From Phycisphaerae bacterium (GTDB lineage: Bacteria; Planctomycetota; Phycisphaerae; UBA1845; Fen-1342), in assembly GCA_030428945.1 (NCBI GenBank), contig JAUIEC010000008.1, positions 186,001 through 250,000 of the forward strand: a stretch of DNA of 64,000 bases. Reading direction: 5' to 3'. Position numbers and translations under genes: made by a program. Of this stretch, positions 8,679 through 15,109 are shown piece by piece. Numbering within the stretch: position 1 is the stretch's first letter; each line of letters opens with the position of its first letter. The notes below the pieces were generated by a model. The model made no database searches, had not been told where the DNA came from, and saw only the letters and a list, made by a program, of their open reading frames with translations.

Positions 8679-9196
8679 TGTTGTGCACCTCCGCGTCTAG
8701 AGACAAACCCCCGGAATCCGTAAGTTGGATGCCCACGGCTCCGGTTCTCTTCCCTCTGCAGGCTTCTTTTCACGAGATTCTGGTGCTTGGTCGCAGGGCT
8801 GAGTTGCCTGAGTGAGACCGAGTGGGACACTGACTCTGGAGGTGGTTTTGTAGCGGTCGAATCCAACCGGACGAACTCAGCTAGCGAGCAGACCCGGCAC
8901 ACACCCGATCGCACCGGCTCTTTGGGGCGGCCGACGTCGATACCGCTCAACCCGTTCGGCGCCATAATCCGACGCGTCAAACGACACACAATCCTGGGAT
9001 CTTGAACTCTGGAACGCGGTCGCAGACCGCCGTTTTCTCTTGTGCACGTGGGAAGAACAGTGTCGTGTCGCGCATCAGATGATGCATCCGCCGTAAGAGG
9101 CACCGAAGTGGGACGTGCGGACTCGTCCGCGCCAGGCTTCCGTATTGTGGCCACTGCGAGCTTGTGCACAGCCGCGGCGCGGGAAAGGACATCACG
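8679..9196. other. Intergenic region without a supported gene (518 bp)
   Basis: This lies between divergent starts at 8678 and 9197, so it should hold promoters for both the Met-rich lipoprotein and the YHS-DUF2231 protein. Open frames through it on the minus strand lack ribosome-binding sites and give low-complexity Arg/Pro/Ser-rich translations. I see no tRNA, hairpin-plus-T-run or repeat array in it. Confidence 0.4.
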
Positions 9197-10036
9197 ATGG
9201 GGCGCAGTAGCCGCCAAATCCCTCGCTGCTGGAGTTCTCGACTGATTGCCATGTCGTTGGTCGGAGCTCTGGCCTGGCCGGCCTGGGGCCAGCCAGAGTT
9301 GATTCCGGTCAACCAGTTCTGCCCACTGATGCCGTCCGAAACCATTGATCCGGGGCAGACCACGCTCTACCAGGGTCAACGGGTCGCCTTCTGCTGCGCA
9401 ACGTGCCTCAACCAGTTCGAGAGGAACCCGGCTCGACATGCGGCGAAGCTCACGTCGCTCCAGTATGAGACAAGTCCGAGCCCAGCGAAGTCGGGCGACC
9501 CGGACCGGCCAGCGGCAACGACTCACGATCACGAAAGTCATTCACATGGCGGGGCGTCTCCCACTCGGCAGGTGAAGCACCAGCACAAATCGCAGGCGAC
9601 CTTCGCCGCGAGGCTTGTCGCCTGGCTCGGCAAGTTCCATCCGGTCACAGTTCACTTTCCGATTGCGATGCTGTTGGGGGCTGCCATGGCCGAATTGTCG
9701 CTGATCCGGACCAGAAAGCCGTTCTTCGCGATCGCGGGCCGGTTTTGCCTCTGGGTCGGTGCCTTGGGGGCGGTGCTTGCAGCGGTCCTGGGGTGGTTCT
9801 TCGGTGGGTTTCACTTCGTGGACGGATCCTGGCTGCTGACATCGCACCGCTGGGTAGGTACGACAGCGGCTGCCTGGTCCGTGCTCGTACTCTTCTTCGG
9901 GGAACGTGCAGTTCAAACGCAGGCTGGTTCACGAAAAGGCTACCGAGTCGTGCTTTTCCTGGGTGCAGGCCTGGTCGGTGCAGCCGGATTCCTCGGCGGG
10001 TCACTGATCTACGGGCTCGCCCACTATGCCTGGTGA
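9197..10036 (+). CDS. YHS-domain / DUF2231 membrane fusion protein
   Basis: The ATG at 9197 has AAAGGA eight bases upstream and gives 279 residues with a signal peptide (MGRSSRQ..., cleavage near AWG-Q about residue 31). A YHS-like module follows at 42-82 (CPLMPSETIDPG...VAFCCATCLNQF), then a His-rich linker (THDHESHSHGG, HQHK) and, from about residue 140, a four-helix membrane domain starting KFHPVTVHFPIAML, the signature of the DUF2231 family. DUF2231 proteins are often next to cytochrome and copper genes. The fusion puts a metal-binding module on the outside of a membrane domain with conserved His residues, suggesting metal passage or haem/copper handling; that is inference. Confidence 0.8.
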   Translation: MGRSSRQIPRCWSSRLIAMSLVGALAWPAWGQPELIPVNQFCPLMPSETIDPGQTTLYQGQRVAFCCATCLNQFERNPARHAAKLTSLQYETSPSPAKSGDPDRPAATTHDHESHSHGGASPTRQVKHQHKSQATFAARLVAWLGKFHPVTVHFPIAMLLGAAMAELSLIRTRKPFFAIAGRFCLWVGALGAVLAAVLGWFFGGFHFVDGSWLLTSHRWVGTTAAAWSVLVLFFGERAVQTQAGSRKGYRVVLFLGAGLVGAAGFLGGSLIYGLAHYAW

Positions 10037-10229
10037 GCTTTTGTTGGGTGTCGTTCATCGGAGTCACGGATGCCCCGATGGACGGCTCCTCGGCTTTCCA
10101 CTGGGGGTGCCGGCCGACCCTCAGCTGCGCCACCGCTAGCAATGGCGCCCGTCGGCCCACCCGAACCCGAAGGCTATAACCTTGTGTGCCCTGCGTTCGA
10201 GGGTCGAACCAGGCTGACGGCGGGGTTGG

Positions 10230-11063
10230 TTAGAAGTCGATCTTCACCGCATTCAGCGCGGCGGGCAGTTCCTTCATTTCGTCCAGGGTACTGACGACGC
10301 AGACGCAGACGTTGTCGCTCCCGAAGTGCGCCAAACGCAACGAGCCGATCCGAGCAACGTGCCCTTCGTTGGTCCCGATTCGGCAGGGCAGGCATTCGTG
10401 GCCAGCCAGGTTCTGCTCAACGTCCGGCGGGCACTGCAGAAGCAGCAGGTGACCCTGCGGGCCGTGGTAATGGAACCCAAGCGCTCGGTGATCACCGCCC
10501 AGGTTGAGCAGGTACAGCGACTGAAGTGACAGACCGGGCGGCAGGTTTGCCGGGGAGTCGATTCTGATCCTCATCAGGTCGGCCGCCTCTGGTCGTGTGA
10601 TTGCGCGGCCGCCATGGACGTCAATCAGCGCGTCAATGCCAGCCTTGATGTCGCCGTCAGCCTGCTCCAGCAATGGACGAAAATCAATCTGACCGGCGTA
10701 CGCCGCTGAACTCCACGGGGCGCTGACAAACAACCACCCCAAGCCGATGGCCGCGAGAACGACAGCCGCTGAGGCCAATGGCCGCAACGAGAACAACCGC
10801 ACCGGACGCGAGCCGATTGGCCTGACCGTGGCCGGGGAGTCCGTGTCCAGGTGTTGCTCGATCTTCCGCCAGATTTCGTCGCGCGGCACGGTCACACGAT
10901 CCGGACCATCGCTCAGGGCCGACGTGATCCCGCGCAGCGATTCGCAAGCGGTATCACACTCCGTGCAGGACGCCAGATGCTGTTCCAACTCGGCACGGGC
11001 CGGTGCATCCAGCTCGCTGTCCAGCAACGGGCCGATCTTCTCGAGAGCATCTTTGCAGGTCAT
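10230..11063 (-). CDS. Anti-sigma factor with zinc-finger (zf-HC2) N-terminus
   Basis: Partner of the ECF sigma factor encoded immediately upstream; the ATG at 11063 overlaps its TGA (ATGA), indicating translational coupling, while a GTG nine bases earlier is also possible. The N-terminal part has the anti-sigma zinc motif EQHLASCTECDTAC within a short helical domain that would hold the sigma factor. A membrane helix (ASAAVVLAAIGLGWLFV) follows near residue 100, then an extracytoplasmic domain of about 160 residues. This ends with a strand of cysteines (VCVCVVS) and carries CPPD, HECLPCR and His clusters, which could sense metal or redox state. The topology is that of a transmembrane anti-sigma factor. 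Confidence 0.85.
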   Translation of the reverse strand: MTCKDALEKIGPLLDSELDAPARAELEQHLASCTECDTACESLRGITSALSDGPDRVTVPRDEIWRKIEQHLDTDSPATVRPIGSRPVRLFSLRPLASAAVVLAAIGLGWLFVSAPWSSAAYAGQIDFRPLLEQADGDIKAGIDALIDVHGGRAITRPEAADLMRIRIDSPANLPPGLSLQSLYLLNLGGDHRALGFHYHGPQGHLLLLQCPPDVEQNLAGHECLPCRIGTNEGHVARIGSLRLAHFGSDNVCVCVVSTLDEMKELPAALNAVKIDF

Positions 11064-11653
11064 TTCTTGCACTGCCGACTCACATCCTTGGTGTCTGTTG
11101 GATGGTTCTTCGAGGTGGTCTCTTCCACAGAAAGTGCGGAATTCTCCGCCAGGAGCCGACGAAGGTCACCCCTTGCCCGATTCAGCCGGGAAGCGACCGT
11201 CCCCGCGTTCACCTCCAGCACCGTTGCTATCTCCTGGTAGTCCAGCCCCTCCTTGTATCGCAGCATTAGAATCGCGTGATGATCGTCTGATAAGCGCAGC
11301 ATCGCCTCTTCAAGATCGAGGTGATCCGTACCGGATGCTGGCGCGGAGTCCCGGAGCCCATGTTCAAGAACGGAGAGATGGCGACGTTCCGTGCCCCTCC
11401 TTCTGACGAGCTGCAGCGCCTCGTTCGTCCCGATCCGGTAAAGCCACGTTCGGATGGTGCTTCGCTGATCAAACGACGAAATGTGCTCGAACGCCCGGAT
11501 GAAGGTCTGCTGGGTCACATCGAATGCATCCTGCTCATTTCGCGTGATACGGAAGGCAAGCCGATAGATGCAGTCGACGTGGCGCTCGTAGAGTTCACGC
11601 TGGGCGTCTCGATCGCAAGTCTGGCAGGCGTGTACAAGGGCTGCGTCTTCCAT
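11060..11653 (-). CDS. ECF-type RNA polymerase sigma factor
   Basis: A 197-residue sigma-70 family regulator of the extracytoplasmic-function type. Region 2 is visible as YERHVDCIYRLAFRITRNEQDAFDVTQQTFIRAFEHISSF (residues 22-61) with the TWLYRI continuation, and region 4 as LRYKEGLDYQEIATVLEVNAGTVASRLNRARGDLR (about 136-170), the DNA-binding helix-turn-helix. The two domains are joined by a short linker, as usual for this group. It is co-transcribed with its membrane anti-sigma factor. Given the location, release of the sigma factor probably responds to envelope metal stress and activates some of the metal genes here; no matching promoter motif has been demonstrated. Confidence 0.92.
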   Translation of the reverse strand: MEDAALVHACQTCDRDAQRELYERHVDCIYRLAFRITRNEQDAFDVTQQTFIRAFEHISSFDQRSTIRTWLYRIGTNEALQLVRRRGTERRHLSVLEHGLRDSAPASGTDHLDLEEAMLRLSDDHHAILMLRYKEGLDYQEIATVLEVNAGTVASRLNRARGDLRRLLAENSALSVEETTSKNHPTDTKDVSRQCKK

Positions 11654-11938
11654 ATTGGCGGATCATATCCGACCGGTGCAACGGCGTCAGCGCCCTCCGC
11701 TGCGAGCGGATCATCCCTTCAAGGTGGTTGGATTCCAGCAACCAGTCTCTTGACTGCCACTGCAAGGCTCCTCGCGGGCGCGTTTGCCGAGGCGCTTGAC
11801 CCGCCATGTTGGTGTTGACGCGGAGCTCGCCCGCGGAGTTGGAGCACGCTAGCTCTGAACTGTCATTGGCGCAGCACCAGGTCGATGCCGTGATTGCAGC
11901 GGAGTGTTCAGCTGTAGACCTCGCGTTACGCCGCGACC

Positions 11939-11966
11939 TTAATTCGAGGTCAAAACGTGTCATAAT
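11939..11966 (+). promoter_or_regulatory. Possible sigma70-type promoter
   Basis: TTAATT (11939-11944) and CATAAT (11961-11966) are separated by 16 bases. It would start a transcript near 11973, which runs into the strong hairpin at 12001-12031. The -35 is weak, so this is a tentative call. Confidence 0.25.
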
Positions 11967-12000
11967 AGAGCGACAGAGATTAGCTGTTAGAAGGCTCGTT

Positions 12001-12040
12001 CGGCCGCCGGAACATCGGGTTCTGGCGGCCGTTTATCTTG
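12001..12040 (+). terminator. Strong hairpin, possible terminator or small-RNA end
   Basis: Arms CGGCCGCC (12001-12008) and GGCGGCCG (12024-12031) pair perfectly. They continue through a G-U wobble into GAAC/GTTC around a five-base ATCGG loop, giving about 13 stacked pairs. TTTATCTT follows. The T-run is short, so termination is likely but not certain. The only gene leading into it from the left would be a short RNA started at about 11973. Confidence 0.4.
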
Positions 12041-12223
12041 TCCCAAATGCACGCCGTGCACCAGAACCGACCACGGCCACGCGCCGAAATCCCCACTCGA
12101 CTCTGGCGTTTCGACGTGTGCGCCACCGAACCGCTCAAGAGCGCCTCTTGTCCCGGCCTGATCCCCGCCATCCATCGAGTCCTCTCATTTACTTGAGACG
12201 CCGGGTCGTCTCAGGAGGCATCG

Positions 12224-12376
12224 AGGAGCAGTGATCGCGCCTATCTCGTCGCTGTCAGCGTCGTCGTCAGCGCCGCGACCGTAATGACAGCGGACCCTCT
12301 TCTCGGCTGGTCGATGCTGACTGCCCCGTTGGTCGTACTCGGCGCACTGGGCGTCGAATACGGCGCGGCCAGGTGA
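12224..12376 (+). pseudogene. 50-residue small membrane protein with AGG in place of its start codon
   Basis: The frame from 12224 to the TGA at 12374 is exactly 153 bases, the same as the intact paralogue at 12639-12791. The two translations align end to end without gaps and share about 14 of 50 residues, including Leu8, SV at 12-13, Ser16, Val20, ADP at 23-25, Gly28, Met31, Thr33, Leu39 and Leu42. An AGGAGG ribosome-binding site sits six bases before codon 1, but codon 1 reads AGG instead of ATG and no other start lies in frame before Met21. Either the start was lost by one base change, or translation uses a non-standard codon, or the base is a sequencing error. The product would be two short hydrophobic helices around an ADPxxG turn. 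Confidence 0.5.
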
Positions 12377-12474
12377 CAACCCGTCCCAGACAATTACCTG
12401 CAATTCCCACCCGTGTTCTACAAAGGGCCGGCGCGTCGGCCCTCTCATGACTTCGTTTCACTCCAGGAGAACCC

Positions 12475-12642
12475 ATGAAGCAGACGAGCCTCCCGCCCAG
12501 GGACCCGTTCTGGCTCTGGCTGATCGACGCACTCGTCGTGGATCCGTTCGAGTCGCTATTCCGCCCACGCCGCAAGGCACTTCGAAAAGGGAAGCCAACT
12601 CACAAACGGCGCTGTTATCGAAAAAGGAGGCCGCGACGATGA
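12475..12642 (+). CDS. Small basic protein (55 aa)
   Basis: ATG with an excellent CCAGGAGAACCC ribosome-binding site. The product begins with an aromatic hydrophobic stretch (DPFWLWLIDALVVDPFESLF) and ends in a very basic tail (RPRRKALRKGK..., then RRCYRKRRPRR). Its TGA overlaps the ATG of the next small gene (ATGA), and the AAGGAGG of that gene lies inside its last codons, so the two are translationally coupled. The amphipathic or short membrane segment plus basic tail suggests membrane or nucleic-acid contact, but no family is recognised. It sits between the two paralogous 50-residue ORFs. Confidence 0.55.
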   Translation: MKQTSLPPRDPFWLWLIDALVVDPFESLFRPRRKALRKGKPTHKRRCYRKRRPRR

Positions 12643-12791
12643 ACAGCAACACCAAGTTCCTCGCCCTCGGTTCAGTCCTGATCAGCATTCCGGTCGTTTG
12701 GAATGCGGATCCGTTTAGTGGCTGCACGATGGTCACCGTGCTGTTCATCACGCTGGCCGTACTCGCTCGCGGCATCCGGCGCGGGCCCTGA
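12639..12791 (+). CDS. Small membrane protein (50 aa), paralogue of the ORF at 12224
   Basis: ATG preceded by AAAAAGGAGG at ideal distance and overlapping the upstream stop by four bases. The 50 residues form two hydrophobic segments (FLALGSVLISIPVVW and MVTVLFITLAVLA) around a NADPFSGC turn and end RGIRRGP. The ungapped similarity to the translation of 12224-12376 shows that these are tandem duplicates. I know no named family. Size, two helices and coupling to a basic peptide are compatible with a small membrane regulator or a toxin-like peptide, but nothing shows which. Confidence 0.6.
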   Translation: MNSNTKFLALGSVLISIPVVWNADPFSGCTMVTVLFITLAVLARGIRRGP

Positions 12792-12838
12792 CTCGATTCC
12801 ACCTCGCAACGCACCGCCAACAAGACAAGGAGACTCGC

Positions 12839-13153
12839 ATGCACACCTCGTTCGAGGATGCGGTACGCGACTACGTTCTGTCCGGACACGCGTTCCGGCC
12901 CGTTCCTACCTGCGAAACCAGCCGCCTCATGCAGCGCCTTTCCGATCACGCAGGTGCCAGTCAAATCATTCGCACATCGGGCGATGAACGACTCGATCGA
13001 ACACATCACATTGGCGGCAACCGATGCGTGGACGCGGGCGACCCAGGACGCCCACAGCTTGTGGCGTTTTTGTGGCGGTCGCCTGGCATACCTGCGTCTT
13101 GGGTGCAGTCAGACGTTGCAGAGGGTTGTCGCCATAAGCCTCTGGTTTTATAG
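12839..13153 (+). CDS. Small hypothetical protein (104 aa), possibly frameshifted
   Basis: ATG with AAGGAG upstream (gacaaggagactcgc). The first 50 residues look coding (MHTSFEDAVRDYVLSGHAFR...), with two charged helices and mixed codon use like the neighbours. After about residue 55 the translation turns into low-complexity Gly/Pro/Trp text, while another frame from an ATG at 12984 reads MNDSIEHITLAATDAWTRATQDAH, which looks more protein-like. A frameshift near 12,960-12,985, or two overlapping small genes, would explain this. No family is recognised. It is the last ORF before the proposed island boundary. Confidence 0.35.
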   Translation: MHTSFEDAVRDYVLSGHAFRPVPTCETSRLMQRLSDHAGASQIIRTSGDERLDRTHHIGGNRCVDAGDPGRPQLVAFLWRSPGIPASWVQSDVAEGCRHKPLVL

Positions 13154-13154
13154 T
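13126..13154 (+). promoter_or_regulatory. Promoter candidate reading toward the RND adaptor gene
   Basis: TTGTCG (13126-13131) and TATAGT (13149-13154) are spaced by 17 bases, close to the sigma70 ideal, in an AT-rich patch. The start near 13161 would give a leader of about 200 bases for the gene at 13362. Confidence 0.4.
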
Positions 13155-13196
13155 TATTTAAGTAATGGATCTTCAGGGCTGCAGACGAAGGTCGGA

Positions 13197-13213
13197 GAAT
13201 CCCTCCCTCTCCG
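13197..13213 (+). other. tRNA-Ser 3'-end-like sequence, possible attachment site
   Basis: GAATCCCTCCCTCTCCG reads as the end of a T-loop (GAAT), the 3' half of a T-stem (CCCTC), the 3' half of an acceptor (CCTCTCC) and discriminator G, the base expected in bacterial tRNA-Ser. It would pair with a tRNA starting GGAGAGG. The rest of a tRNA is absent. Such fragments are left where an island integrates into the 3' end of a tRNA gene. Confidence 0.35.
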
Positions 13214-13361
13214 ATTCCTCTTGACGCTTCGCGGCCGTACAGCCAGACTGGATCGCAGCCGGTAAGTTCGGTCGTGGAAACGGTTTTCGACAAACCGGCC
13301 GTGCCGCGGCCGCGCCGGCCTGGCGCCCGGGGAGCCGGTGCCACCTTGAGGAGATCCCCCC

Positions 13362-14972
13362 ATGCAGATGCGATACCCCGCCTGCGGGCTGGTGCTGCTG
13401 GTCTGCCTGCTCGCCGGCCCGCTGCCCGCCGACGATCCGCCTCAGTGCGGGCCGCACGGGGTGGCGTTGGCGATCTGTCCGTTCTGTGACCCCGAACTGA
13501 TCGAACGGGACGGGTTCTGCGGCGGGCACGGCGTCCCGGAGGCGCTCTGCGTCGTCTGCCGCCCGGCCGTCATCCCGGCCTTCAAGGCCGAGGGAGACTG
13601 GTGCGGCGGGCATGACCTGCCCGAATCGCAGTGCGAACGGTGCAACCCCGGCATCAAGCGGAAGTGGCAGCAGCAGCGCCGGCCGGACGTCAGCCCTGCG
13701 CCGCCCGGGCGCGACCCCGGCCGCCTGTGGTGCCGGGCCCACAACCTGTACGAGGACGAGTGCCTGATCTGTCACCCGGAACTGAAGGATGCGGCCGGGC
13801 GGGTGCACGCGGACGAACTGATGTGTCACGAGCACGGCGTGGCGGAGCGCGAGTGCGGCATCTGTCAGCCGCAACGCGCGGTGGTCCTGCGGCCGGGCGA
13901 GAGTCTCAAGGTGCGGACGGCCTCGCCGGAGTCGATCGACAAGGCCGGCATCCGGACGGCGCTGCCGGAGGCGAGCGCGACGACCCCGATGGTGCGGTTC
14001 TTCGGGCAGGCCCGCTACAACCAGAACCGTCTGGCGCGGATCACGCCGCTGGCGTCGGGCGTGGTGCAGCGCGTGCTGGTCGACGTCGGGCAGGAGGTTC
14101 GCGCGGGCGACATTCTGGTCGAAGTGGCTTCGTCCGAGGTGGCCGCCGCGAAGCGTGACTACCTGCTGGCGATTGTCGATGCCCGACAGAAGGAACTGGC
14201 GCTGGCCCGGGAGAAGCAGTTGCTGGCCAGCGCGATCGCGCCGCAGCAGGACTACCAGCGAGCCGAGTCCGAACACGAGCGGGCCCTGATCGCGCGGCTG
14301 ACCGCCCGCCAGCGACTGGTCAACCTCGGCTTTACCGATGACGAGGTGGACCGGATCGGGGCGACGCGTTCGAGTACGTCGCTGCTGCACGTGCGGGCCC
14401 CGTTCGACGGAACGCTGGTCGAACGGACGGCCGTGATCGGCGAGGCCGTCGCGCCCGGCGCGGCGCTGTTCACGCTCGCGGACCTCTCGACCATGTGGAT
14501 TGAACTCGCCATTCCCGAAACGGAGGCGGCCGCGATCGAGGCCGGCCAGTCGGTGCGGGCGACGTTCCAGGGCGTGCCGGGTGTCGAGTTCAACGGGCGT
14601 CTCGTCTGGCTGCACTCGGAGGTGGACGGGCGAACGCGGCAGATCATGGCCCGGGCGGAAGTCCGCAACACGCTGCGGCGTCTGCGCGACGGCATGTTCG
14701 GCCAGGTCCGGGTGCGGATCGGTGCGTCCGCGGATACGCTCCGCGTGCCGCGCGAAGCGCTGCAGAGGATCGAGACCCGCCCGTTCGTATTCGTGCGGAC
14801 CGAGGCCGACCTGTTCGATCTGCGGCGGGTGGAGGTCGGGGCCGGGGACGCCGACACGGTTGAACTGCTCGGCGGGATCGGTCCGGCCGAGGCGGTGGTC
14901 GTCGAAGGCGCGTTCACGATGAAGTCCGAATTCCTCAAGTCGCGACTGGGGGCCGGTTGCGTGCATGACTGA
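13362..14972 (+). CDS. HlyD/CzcB-type RND efflux adaptor with five CxxH-CxxC repeats
   Basis: Periplasmic adaptor of a heavy-metal RND pump, 536 residues, with GAGGAG before the ATG and a signal peptide (residues 1-23). Unusually, residues 29-170 carry five copies of C-x2-H-x6-C-x2-C-x-P (starting at Cys29, 53, 81, 124 and 155), each a candidate zinc/copper-binding unit. The membrane-fusion domain follows: RITPLASGVVQRVLVDVGQEV (lipoyl half), a helical hairpin, VRAPFDGTLVERTAVIGEAV and TMWIELAIPETEAAAI (beta-barrel). Such CxxH-rich leaders are known in some planctomycete and proteobacterial adaptors. The pump gene follows 137 bases downstream; no TolC gene is adjacent. Confidence 0.88.
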   Translation: MQMRYPACGLVLLVCLLAGPLPADDPPQCGPHGVALAICPFCDPELIERDGFCGGHGVPEALCVVCRPAVIPAFKAEGDWCGGHDLPESQCERCNPGIKRKWQQQRRPDVSPAPPGRDPGRLWCRAHNLYEDECLICHPELKDAAGRVHADELMCHEHGVAERECGICQPQRAVVLRPGESLKVRTASPESIDKAGIRTALPEASATTPMVRFFGQARYNQNRLARITPLASGVVQRVLVDVGQEVRAGDILVEVASSEVAAAKRDYLLAIVDARQKELALAREKQLLASAIAPQQDYQRAESEHERALIARLTARQRLVNLGFTDDEVDRIGATRSSTSLLHVRAPFDGTLVERTAVIGEAVAPGAALFTLADLSTMWIELAIPETEAAAIEAGQSVRATFQGVPGVEFNGRLVWLHSEVDGRTRQIMARAEVRNTLRRLRDGMFGQVRVRIGASADTLRVPREALQRIETRPFVFVRTEADLFDLRRVEVGAGDADTVELLGGIGPAEAVVVEGAFTMKSEFLKSRLGAGCVHD

Positions 14973-15109
14973 CGCCTGTCGCCCGGCCAGGCACCGGCGC
15001 TGACGGCGATCACTCGGCCGGCCGGGTCGCGTCGTTTCGTTCGAACTCATTTCGCAGTCGGTCTCTGTTCTGATTCGTCCGGCGCGCCATACCCGAGGAG
15101 GCATTCCGC

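Larger units (their letters stand above)
1..13213. other. Putative metal-resistance genomic island (left end outside window)
   Basis: This span holds almost only metal-handling and signalling genes: a CusB/TolC pump part, four YHS proteins, a Met-rich lipoprotein and an ECF sigma/anti-sigma pair. By eye its genes use more A/T-ending codons (GAA, CAA, AAT, GTT, TTG) than the genes after 13,362, which end almost only in G/C. The simple repeats that fill convergent gaps further right are absent here. The right end is placed at a 17-base tRNA-Ser-like 3' end (13,197-13,213). No integrase is visible, so the mobile nature is inference; a GC and codon-usage scan would test it. Confidence 0.4.

Noticed and set aside
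8645..9541. 298-residue minus-strand ORF across the 8,679-9,196 gap
   Set aside because: It crosses the start of the YHS-DUF2231 gene and its translation is Arg/Pro/Ser-rich without a ribosome-binding site.
11980..12171. 63-residue minus-strand ORF with a CTAC zinc-ribbon-like fragment
   Set aside because: Much of it is the translated hairpin at 12001-12031, and it has no ribosome-binding site.
12047..12196. 49-residue ORF before the small-protein cluster (MHAVHQNRPRPRAEIP...)
   Set aside because: No ribosome-binding site and no similarity to the two 50-residue paralogues; kept out as unsupported, though its position is suggestive.
13173..15104. 643-residue ORF on the minus strand opposite the RND adaptor
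   Set aside because: A mirror effect of GC-rich codon bias: the translation is Arg/His/Gln-rich low-complexity text, while the plus strand encodes a clear adaptor.
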